Positions 53,510-61,207 of a stretch of 64,000 nucleotides of DNA are shown here, piece after piece. The notes below the pieces were generated by a model, which ran no database searches, was not told the origin of the DNA, and worked only from the letters and a program-made list of their open reading frames with translations. Origin of the DNA: JAQIBY01 sp963676165 (GTDB lineage: Bacteria > Bacteroidota > Bacteroidia > Bacteroidales > ML635J-15); assembly GCA_963676165.1 (NCBI GenBank), contig OY781043.1, forward strand, positions 3,876,470 to 3,940,469, read 5' to 3'. Numbering within the stretch: the first letter of the stretch is position 1; every line of letters begins with the position of its first letter. The position numbers were made by a program, and so were the translations under genes.

Positions 53510-53998
53510 ATGGATAATATACCCGCAGTGATTGTTTATACAGATGGTGGAGCCAGTGGTAATCCAGGTCCGGGAGGATATGGTGTTGTCCTTATGAGTG
53601 GTAAACATCGGAAAGAAATATCAGCAGGTTTTCGTAAAACAACGAATAATAGAATGGAATTGCTTGCCGTAATTATTGCTCTGGAGGCACTAAAAAAACC
53701 ATGCAATGTTAAAATTTATACAGATAGCAAGTATGTAGCTGATGCTGTAAGCAAAGGCTGGGTGTTTGATTGGGAAAGAAAGCAGTTCAAAAAGAAGAAA
53801 AACCCAGATTTGTGGATGCGTTTCCTCAAAGTGTACCGGAAGCATAATGTGAAATTTCAATGGGTTAAAGGACACGCTAATATCCTTGGAAATGAAAGAG
53901 CGGATACTCTTGCGGTTCAGGCATATAAAAAAGGAAATTTGTTGATAGACGAGTATTATGAACAAAGCGAAATCGAAGAAGCCAATGGACTCTTTTAA
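53510..53998 (+). CDS. rnhA: Ribonuclease HI
   Basis: 162 residues. The four catalytic carboxylates are visible: D12 (YTDGGASGNPGPGG), E50 (NNRMELLAV), D72 (IYTDSKYV) and D132 (NERADTLA), with H122 in WVKGHANILGN. It degrades RNA in RNA-DNA hybrids. The C-terminus is slightly extended over E. coli RNase HI and overlaps the following GNAT gene. Confidence 0.95.
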   Translation: MDNIPAVIVYTDGGASGNPGPGGYGVVLMSGKHRKEISAGFRKTTNNRMELLAVIIALEALKKPCNVKIYTDSKYVADAVSKGWVFDWERKQFKKKKNPDLWMRFLKVYRKHNVKFQWVKGHANILGNERADTLAVQAYKKGNLLIDEYYEQSEIEEANGLF

Positions 53999-54437
53999 TG
54001 TGAAATTTGTGAAGTTTGATTTTTCACAGAAACAATATCTTGACTTAGCGATGAAAATTCGGGTTAAGGTTTTTGTTCATGAGCAAAAAGTTCCTTATAA
54101 ATTGGAATATGATGGAGATGACGCTTTGGCAACACATTGCCTTATGTTTGTCAATAAAAAACCTGTCGGAACGTTTCGATATAGAGAAACAGACGATGGA
54201 ATTAAATTGGAACGTTTTGCAATCAAAAAAAGTAAAAGAAGTATCGGTTTTGGCAGGCAATTGATAGAATATGCCTTGAAAGAAACTCATGATACGCAGA
54301 AATCTAGATATCTTTATGCTCAAACAAGTTTACTTTCATTTTACAGAGAGCTTGGTTTTGAGCCGATTGGTGAAAGATTTATGGATGCAGGAATAGAGCA
54401 TATTAAAATGATTTATAAAGAGAAGAATGGCAAATAG
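53985..54437 (+). CDS. GNAT family N-acetyltransferase
   Basis: 150 residues from the ATG at 53985, or 159 from 53958, both overlapping rnhA. A GNAT of the ElaA-like type: LAMKIRVKVFVHEQKVP, the CLMFVNKKPVGTFRYR strand pair, the acetyl-CoA loop (SIGFGRQLIEYAL) and FYRELGFEPIGERF. Substrate unknown. It ends 11 nt inside the flippase gene. Confidence 0.88.
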   Translation: MDSFNVKFVKFDFSQKQYLDLAMKIRVKVFVHEQKVPYKLEYDGDDALATHCLMFVNKKPVGTFRYRETDDGIKLERFAIKKSKRSIGFGRQLIEYALKETHDTQKSRYLYAQTSLLSFYRELGFEPIGERFMDAGIEHIKMIYKEKNGK

Positions 54438-55905
54438 CATTAAAAATCTTGCAGGACAAACAGCAATTTACGGTTTGAGTAGTATGCTTGGCCGTTTATT
54501 AAATTATTTGCTTGTCCCTTTATATACTAATCTTTTTCTGCCTCAAGAGTATGGAATCGTGACGGAGTTTTATGCTTATGTCTCATTTTTCATTATTCTT
54601 TTGACCTATGGAATGGAGACAGGTTTCTTTCGCTTTTCAAAAAGTGAATTTGGTTTGTCAAAAACCTACTCGACAGCTTTAGGAAGTTTGTTTATTACCT
54701 CTTTCTCTTTCATTTTGCTTGTTAATTTGTTTTCACAACCTATTGCAAATCTTTTAAAATATCCTCTTCATCCTGAATGGGTAAGATGGTTTGCTTTAAT
54801 TCTTGCTTTCGATGCATTTACTGCAATCCCTTTTGCTAAACTAAGAATGCAAAACCGAGCAAAACGCTTTGCTACAATTAAATTGGTCAATATCATTAGT
54901 AATATTGCCTTTAACCTCTTTTTTATTGTTCTTTGCCCAAAGATTGCTGCATCAAACCCTGATTCTCCATTGCTGATTTTTTACCATTGGCATATTGGTA
55001 TTGGATACATCTTTATTTCAAACTTACTTTCAAGTAGTATAACTTTACTATTGTTACTTCCTGATATCTTTGAAGCAAAATTTCAAATTGATAAAACTTT
55101 ATGGAAGAAACTCATTATCTACTCTTTACCATTGCTTGTTAGTGGTTTAGCTGGTATGGTTAATGAAACAATCGATAGAATTCTACTTAAATATTTGCTG
55201 GATGGTAGTGATACTTTTGTTATGGCGCAAATTGGTATTTATGGCGCAAATTACAAACTCGCAATCTTAATGACCTTGTTCATTCAAATGTTTCGATACG
55301 CGGCAGAACCATTTTTCTTCTCAAGTGGTAAAAGCCAAGCGTCTAAAAGCCTATTTGCTAGAGTTATGACTTTATTTGTTATTGCTGGCTTAGTCATTTT
55401 CCTTGGGATTACTGGTTACCTTGATATCGTAAAATATTTTATTGGTAAAAACTATCATGAAGGATTGGTTGTTGTACCTATCTTGCTGCTTGCTAATTTG
55501 TTTTTGGGTATATTCTTCAACCTGTCAGTATGGTATAAGCTGAATGATAAAACTCGCTTCGGAGCGATGTTTGCAATTATTGGGGCCGTGATTACTATCC
55601 TGTTGAATATTCTGCTTATTCCTTGGTTGGGATACATGGGTTCAGCAATTGCAACACTTATTTGCTATTTTGCCATGATGCTCGTTTCCTTTTTCTACGG
55701 AAGAAAGCATTATCCAATTCCATATCAAATCAAAAGTATCCTTGTGTATTTTGTTCTGGCAGCCATCGTTTTTCTTGCATTCCATTGGACAAACCAGCTG
55801 GCAGATGCAATTAAATACGGATTGAATACTTTGTTAATTATCACATTTGTTGCCTTTGCTGTTAAAAAGGAAAACCTAATTCAATTGATTAGAAAGAAAG
55901 AATAA
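54427..55905 (+). CDS. Wzx-like polysaccharide flippase
   Basis: 492 residues with about 14 transmembrane helices, of the MATE-like oligosaccharide flippase family (SIKNLAGQTAIYGLSSMLGRLLNYLLVPLYT start, described by its core GLSSMLGRLLNY). It probably moves lipid-linked sugar units across the inner membrane. Together with the Wzz-like and O-antigen genes just upstream it suggests a Wzy-type assembly route. Confidence 0.9.
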   Translation: MANSIKNLAGQTAIYGLSSMLGRLLNYLLVPLYTNLFLPQEYGIVTEFYAYVSFFIILLTYGMETGFFRFSKSEFGLSKTYSTALGSLFITSFSFILLVNLFSQPIANLLKYPLHPEWVRWFALILAFDAFTAIPFAKLRMQNRAKRFATIKLVNIISNIAFNLFFIVLCPKIAASNPDSPLLIFYHWHIGIGYIFISNLLSSSITLLLLLPDIFEAKFQIDKTLWKKLIIYSLPLLVSGLAGMVNETIDRILLKYLLDGSDTFVMAQIGIYGANYKLAILMTLFIQMFRYAAEPFFFSSGKSQASKSLFARVMTLFVIAGLVIFLGITGYLDIVKYFIGKNYHEGLVVVPILLLANLFLGIFFNLSVWYKLNDKTRFGAMFAIIGAVITILLNILLIPWLGYMGSAIATLICYFAMMLVSFFYGRKHYPIPYQIKSILVYFVLAAIVFLAFHWTNQLADAIKYGLNTLLIITFVAFAVKKENLIQLIRKKE

Positions 55906-55954
55906 GAAACATTTTTGTTTTCTTTATCATTTAATAAATTGTTGAAAATATAGT

Positions 55955-56392
55955 ATGATGAAAGTAAGAATTGTAAATACATCGAAAAACGAATTACCTG
56001 AGTATAAGACAGAAATGTCTGCAGGTATGGATTTAAGAGCAAATATTGAAAGTGAAATCGAACTCAATCCTCTCGAAAGAAAACTTATTCCTACTGGATT
56101 ATTTATTGAGTTACCTCGTGGTTTTGAAGCTCAAATCAGACCTCGTAGTGGAATGTCATTAAAACACGGTATATCAGTACTTAATACTCCAGGCACCATC
56201 GATGCAGATTATCGCGGGGAAATCGGTGTGATTCTTGTGAACCTTTCCAACGATAAATATGCAATTCAACCGGGAGAACGCATTTGCCAAATGATAATTG
56301 CAAAACATGAAACCGTTGAATGGGAACAAGTTGAGGTGTTAGATGAAACCAGTCGTGGAGCTGGCGGTTTTGGACATACAGGAATAAAATAA
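55955..56392 (+). CDS. dut: dUTP diphosphatase
   Basis: 145 residues, trimeric dUTPase. It hydrolyses dUTP to dUMP. The five motifs are all present: AGMDLRA, PRSGMSL, GTIDADYRGEIGV, RICQMII and RGAGGFGHTG. The start ATG is followed by a second ATG one codon later. Next to the nucleotidyltransferase gene with a 6-nt gap. Confidence 0.96.
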   Translation: MMKVRIVNTSKNELPEYKTEMSAGMDLRANIESEIELNPLERKLIPTGLFIELPRGFEAQIRPRSGMSLKHGISVLNTPGTIDADYRGEIGVILVNLSNDKYAIQPGERICQMIIAKHETVEWEQVEVLDETSRGAGGFGHTGIK

Positions 56393-56398
56393 AGCATT

Positions 56399-57400
56399 AT
56401 GAAAATTATAGTACCAATGGCAGGAATGGGGAAACGCATGAGACCCCACACATTAACAATCCCGAAACCATTAATTCCAGTTGCAGGAAAACCAATTGTA
56501 CAGCAACTTGTGGAAAATATCGCGAAAGTTTCTGATGAGGCAATTGAAGAAATTGCTTACATAATTGGTGATTTTGGTGAGGAAGTTGAAAACCAACTGA
56601 AAGAAATTGCAGGGAAGTTAAACGCAAAATGTAGTATCTATTATCAGCATGAACCTTTAGGTACAGCACACGCCATTCAGTGTGCGGCTGATTCATTAAG
56701 TGGTAATGTGGTTGTTGCTTTTGCTGATACTCTGTTCAAAGCAGATTTTAAATTAGACCCAAATCCTGATGCCACAATCTGGGTGCAGAAAGTCCAAAAT
56801 CCAGAAGCCTTTGGTGTTGTAAAACTCAATGATAAAGGTCAGATTACTGACTTTGTTGAAAAACCTAAAGACTTTGTTTCTGATCTCGCTATCATCGGTA
56901 TTTATTACTTTAAACATGGTGAAAAACTGAGAGATGCAATACAGTATCTGCTAGATAATAAGATAACCGGAAATGGGGAGTATCAACTTACTGATGCACT
57001 TGAGAATATGAAAAATGATGGTTTGATCTTTGTCCCAGGTGAAGTTGAAGAATGGATGGATTGTGGGAATAAAAATGCAACGGTACATACCAATCAACGC
57101 ATGTTGCATTATTTGAAAGATGAACACTTAATCTCGGAAACTGTCAGTACTAAAAACGCACTCATTATCCCACCTTGTTACATTGGGAAAAACGTTAAGT
57201 TAGAAAATGCTGTTGTTGGACCATATGTTTCTCTTGGTGATAACACTCAAATTAAGCAATCCGTTATAACCAATAGCATTGTTCAATCAGAGGCAAGAAT
57301 TTCAAATAAAATTATTGATAATTCTATGATTGGTAACTTTGCTGAAGTGCATGGAAAGCCAGAAGATCTTAGTATTAGCGATTTCAGTAAATTAAAATAG
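56399..57400 (+). CDS. Sugar-phosphate nucleotidyltransferase
   Basis: 333 residues. The N-terminal pyrophosphorylase domain (VPMAGMGKRMRPHTLTIPKP, LGTAHAIQ, FADTLF) is of the RmlA/GalU/GlmU type. A C-terminal left-handed beta-helix segment (VKLENAVVGPYVSLGDNTQI) suggests an added acyl- or tetramer-forming part. Probably makes an NDP-sugar for surface glycans. The sugar is not predictable. Confidence 0.88.
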   Translation: MKIIVPMAGMGKRMRPHTLTIPKPLIPVAGKPIVQQLVENIAKVSDEAIEEIAYIIGDFGEEVENQLKEIAGKLNAKCSIYYQHEPLGTAHAIQCAADSLSGNVVVAFADTLFKADFKLDPNPDATIWVQKVQNPEAFGVVKLNDKGQITDFVEKPKDFVSDLAIIGIYYFKHGEKLRDAIQYLLDNKITGNGEYQLTDALENMKNDGLIFVPGEVEEWMDCGNKNATVHTNQRMLHYLKDEHLISETVSTKNALIIPPCYIGKNVKLENAVVGPYVSLGDNTQIKQSVITNSIVQSEARISNKIIDNSMIGNFAEVHGKPEDLSISDFSKLK

Positions 57401-57403
57401 TCG

Positions 57404-59128
57404 ATGAAAATTATTAAACTCATATTTCTCATTCCAGTATTAGCTCTTGCTTTTAGCGCTTGTCATACGACAAATAAGCTAGATAATGATGGCAATACAA
57501 GTTTAAGCGATGAGGAATTCCTCTACGATGCTTATTTTCTTGAAGCTTTGAGGTTAAAGACAATCGGTCGTCCTGAAGAAGCACTTGCAAATTTAGAACA
57601 AGCGCGAGAAATAAATCCTGAAAACCCTGTAGTACATTATCAGTTGGCAGAGGTGAATACACAGTTGGGTAATTATCGTGCTGCGATGCATTATGCAGAA
57701 AATGCCACAAGTCTTGATGCAGACAACGTTTGGTATCATATCCTATTGGTGCAATTGTATCAAAATGCCGGATTATTTGCAAAAGCAACAGGGGAGATGG
57801 AGGAAATTATTCGTCTTGAGCCTCGACAATTGGAGTTCTATTTCATGCTTTCAAACCTTTATATGGCAATTGGAGACACGAAATCTGCAATTTCAACACT
57901 TGACAAAGCAGAAAAAGAATTTGGAATCGTTGATATTATTATCGTTGAAAAAGAAAGCATCTATCTGGAAGCTGGGAAAAACGATAAAGCCATCAAAGAA
58001 GTTGAAAAACTAGTCGACGCCTTTCCTGATGTTGCGAAATACAAAGCGGTTTTGGCAGAGTTGTATATGGCGCTTCATCAGCCTGAAGAGGCAAGAGAAA
58101 TTTATGATAACCTTGCTGGTGAGAATATAGAAGATGGAAAAATATTACTTGCAATGTCTGAGTTTTATCGTGGGCAGCAAAATTATGAAAAGGCCTTCGT
58201 TTTCCTTAAGCAAGCTTTCGCAGATGAAAATTTAGATCTGGATATTAAGGTGGAAATGCTTGTTTCCATGCTAACTACCAGCGGAAATAGTATGGTTGAA
58301 ATGCAAACTCAACAAGAAATTTTTGATGTTCTTCTACTGACTCACCCTGAAGAGCCTAAAGCACTTACAATTTATTCTGATTTTCTAGTGAAAGTAGGTG
58401 ATTTTAAACAGGCCAGAACAACGATTTGCAAAGTGCTAGAAACAGAAACAGATAAATATATGATTTGGGAGCAGCTTCTGTATATTGACAATCATTTAAT
58501 TGATTTTGACGCGTTATTAACGGACAGTGATACAGTGATGCAATTATTCCCGGTTCAGCCGATTCCATATTTGTTTAATTCCATGGCAGCATACCAGTTA
58601 AATAAGAATGATCTTGCCATAGAAAGCGCAAAAGCTGGTCTTAACTACGTTCAAAATGATATCCCTATTGAAGTTGAGTTTCTTACTTTTATGGCTGAGT
58701 CCTATTACCGCAAAAAAGAATATCAACTATCCGATTCTCTTTTTGATCGTATTCTTGAAATCAATCCGGAAAACGTGTTCATATTGAACAATTATGCATA
58801 CTATTTGTCTCAGCGAAAAGCACAACTTGAAAAGGCTCGTGAGATGTCAACCCGTCTTATAGACTTGCGTCCTGATAATCCGAGTTACCTTGATACTCAC
58901 GGATGGGTCTTGTTTCAGCTTGGAGAGTTTGAATCTGCAAAATCATACATCAAAAGAGCCTTAGAAAATGGTGGAAATGAGCGTCCTGCAATTCTCGAGC
59001 ACTATGGGGATGTCTTGTATAAACTTGGACAAAAAGAAGAGGCATTAGGATATTGGAAGGAGGCTGCTCGCCTTGGAGAAAGCACCAAAGCTCTTGACAA
59101 AAAAATCTCAACAGGTTCACTTGAATGA
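57404..59128 (+). CDS. TPR repeat lipoprotein
   Basis: 574 residues. Lipoprotein signal (lipobox FSAC, Cys20), then TPR repeats along the length (for example GRPEEALANLEQAREINPENP and QLGNYRAAMHYAENATSLDADN). They mediate protein-protein contacts, probably in the periplasm. The gene lies between the nucleotidyltransferase and the DUF4292 gene; its stop overlaps the next ATG (ATGA at 59125-59128). This neighbourhood recurs in Bacteroidota. Confidence 0.9.
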   Translation: MKIIKLIFLIPVLALAFSACHTTNKLDNDGNTSLSDEEFLYDAYFLEALRLKTIGRPEEALANLEQAREINPENPVVHYQLAEVNTQLGNYRAAMHYAENATSLDADNVWYHILLVQLYQNAGLFAKATGEMEEIIRLEPRQLEFYFMLSNLYMAIGDTKSAISTLDKAEKEFGIVDIIIVEKESIYLEAGKNDKAIKEVEKLVDAFPDVAKYKAVLAELYMALHQPEEAREIYDNLAGENIEDGKILLAMSEFYRGQQNYEKAFVFLKQAFADENLDLDIKVEMLVSMLTTSGNSMVEMQTQQEIFDVLLLTHPEEPKALTIYSDFLVKVGDFKQARTTICKVLETETDKYMIWEQLLYIDNHLIDFDALLTDSDTVMQLFPVQPIPYLFNSMAAYQLNKNDLAIESAKAGLNYVQNDIPIEVEFLTFMAESYYRKKEYQLSDSLFDRILEINPENVFILNNYAYYLSQRKAQLEKAREMSTRLIDLRPDNPSYLDTHGWVLFQLGEFESAKSYIKRALENGGNERPAILEHYGDVLYKLGQKEEALGYWKEAARLGESTKALDKKISTGSLE

Positions 59129-59958
59129 GAAATGTAAATTCACATACTATCCTTAGGCTTATAAGCTTATTTTTCCTGCTTACTTTTTTACTTGCAGGAT
59201 GTAAAACATCACGTGTCCTTACAGGTAAGCATAAGGCCATGAGCACGAAAGATATCTTGCAACATTTTGAAATGACCGATAGTTTTCCTTCTGCGGCATC
59301 TTTTCGATTTGCTGCAGAAATATCATCCCAGGGCAACGAACAATCTGGTAACTGTTATATCAGAATGTATAAAGACAGTTTAATATGGATTTCGGTTCGT
59401 TCCATGAGTTTTGAAGGTATGAGAGCAATTGTTACTCCCGATAGTATTCAATTTATTGATCGTTTGAATAACCTTTATTACAAAGGAGACTTTTCTCTGG
59501 TTAATCGATTTTCACCCATGGCTCTGGATTTTTATGATATGCAAAAACTCCTGTTGGGACGCATGTTGGATTATAACCAACAAGGTGAAAAATCGCTTGA
59601 AACCTGTAATGACTCAGCTTGCTATTGTTTGTATTCCAATACTGAAATGGAGTTGCAATACGATACTGTCATGAAGGCATTTAATCCACAATATGTGAAT
59701 CAGAAATATCTTTTTTATCCGCAAAACTTTTTTCTCGCAGAGCAATCCTTCTTTTCTCGGGTAAGTAAAGATAATATGTCTATCATTTATGGACCAGCGG
59801 AACAATTTGATTCAAATTACTATCCTGAAAGTCTTACATTACGTATTGATGGCTATCAGCGAAGTGAATTGAAATTAGAAACTAAAAGCATAAGTTTTGA
59901 TAATCAGTTTAAAACCCCATTCAAAATTCCAGATAAATATCAGGAAATGAGGTTTTAA
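59125..59958 (+). CDS. DUF4292 family lipoprotein
   Basis: 277 residues. Lipoprotein signal (lipobox LAGC, Cys26) and the DUF4292 pattern, LolA/LolB-like in fold by description: NCYIRMYKDSLIWISVRSMSFEGMRAIVTPDSIQFIDRLNN central region (keywords RMYKDSLIW and GMRAIVTPDS). The family is specific to Bacteroidota. Coupled to the TPR gene and followed by the EnvC-like gene. Confidence 0.88.
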   Translation: MRNVNSHTILRLISLFFLLTFLLAGCKTSRVLTGKHKAMSTKDILQHFEMTDSFPSAASFRFAAEISSQGNEQSGNCYIRMYKDSLIWISVRSMSFEGMRAIVTPDSIQFIDRLNNLYYKGDFSLVNRFSPMALDFYDMQKLLLGRMLDYNQQGEKSLETCNDSACYCLYSNTEMELQYDTVMKAFNPQYVNQKYLFYPQNFFLAEQSFFSRVSKDNMSIIYGPAEQFDSNYYPESLTLRIDGYQRSELKLETKSISFDNQFKTPFKIPDKYQEMRF

Positions 59959-59987
59959 TTTGTACTTTCGTAAAAACTACTGACGTA

Positions 59988-61190
59988 ATGATGCAGAAAA
60001 AATCACATAACATTATTTGGGCAAGCTTGTTTATCCTCCTCACTTTTTCAATATCAAGTGGGTTTGCACAATCACGAAAGGATCTCGAAGCCCAGAAGCG
60101 TCAAACTCAACAACAAATTCAAAAAACCAGTAAGTTGTTGGATGAAACCCGAGAGGGCAGAAAAAAAACATACAATAACCTACTCTTATTGAATGAACAA
60201 ATTACTTCACGCAAAACCTTAATTCAAAAAATTTCTGAAGAAGTCAATCTGCTTGATAAACGCATGGAAGAAAATCAAGAAAGCATTGACATGTTACAAT
60301 CAGATCTTGATGAGCTAAAAGAGGCCTATGCAAAGATGATTCAACATGCATATAAAATCAAGAACTCACAGGATAGATTACTTTTTGTTTTATCATCTGA
60401 CGATTTTAATCAAGCATACAAGCGCATGGCTTACTTAAAAGAACTTGCAAAATACCGAAGACTTCAAGCCTATGCGATTGTAAAAACAAAAATCGAAATA
60501 GAGCAGCAAAACATGATTCTTGATAGCTCCAGACAAGAAAAACTAGACTTGCTTACGGATCAAGAAAAAGAGGCTCAGAAGTTGAATTCAGAAATTAAAG
60601 AGAAAAATGATATTATCAGTGATTTGAAATCACAAGAAGATGATTTGCGCAAAAAACTACAAAGTCATAAACAGCGTGCCGATCAGTTGCAACGAGAAAT
60701 AGAGCGCTTAATTGCAGAAGAAGCCAAAAAATCAAGTTCGGACGGGTACGCAATGACTCCTGAAGAAAAAATTATTTCAAAAGAATTTGGAAACAATAAA
60801 GGACGACTCCCTTGGCCTGTCGCCTCAGGTGTAATTACTGGGAAATTTGGAAAGCAACCTCACCCAGTCCTTAAAAGTGTATATATCAACAACAATGGTG
60901 TAGATATCACAACCTCCAAAGGTTCCATCGTTCGTTCTGTTTTTGATGGTGAAGTACGTAAAATCTTTAAAGTGCCAGGTTATCAAAATGCTGTAATTAT
61001 CCGACATGGAAATTATTTGAGTACCTATACTCATTTGGAATCCGTTTATGTTTCTGTCGGAGATAAAGTCAGTGCCAAACAAAGCATAGGTTCTGTACAT
61101 ACCGATGTTAATTCGGGTGAAACGGTTGTTCATATGGAAGTTTGGTACGGACAAAAAGTTCTAAATCCAGAGCAATGGTTAGCGAAATAA
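59988..61190 (+). CDS. EnvC-like LytM-domain protein (murein hydrolase activator)
   Basis: 400 residues. Signal peptide to about residue 28, long coiled coils (about 29-110 and 160-250), then a C-terminal LytM/M23 domain (about 275-398). Catalytic zinc residues are degenerate: the usual His of HxGxD is Asn (N302, D306 kept), and the first His of the HxH pair is Val, while the last His is kept (VHMEVW). This is the EnvC situation, where the domain activates amidases rather than cutting peptidoglycan itself. Expected role in cell separation. Confidence 0.85.
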   Translation: MMQKKSHNIIWASLFILLTFSISSGFAQSRKDLEAQKRQTQQQIQKTSKLLDETREGRKKTYNNLLLLNEQITSRKTLIQKISEEVNLLDKRMEENQESIDMLQSDLDELKEAYAKMIQHAYKIKNSQDRLLFVLSSDDFNQAYKRMAYLKELAKYRRLQAYAIVKTKIEIEQQNMILDSSRQEKLDLLTDQEKEAQKLNSEIKEKNDIISDLKSQEDDLRKKLQSHKQRADQLQREIERLIAEEAKKSSSDGYAMTPEEKIISKEFGNNKGRLPWPVASGVITGKFGKQPHPVLKSVYINNNGVDITTSKGSIVRSVFDGEVRKIFKVPGYQNAVIIRHGNYLSTYTHLESVYVSVGDKVSAKQSIGSVHTDVNSGETVVHMEVWYGQKVLNPEQWLAK

Positions 61191-61207
61191 ATCGTTATAT
61201 TTATCTA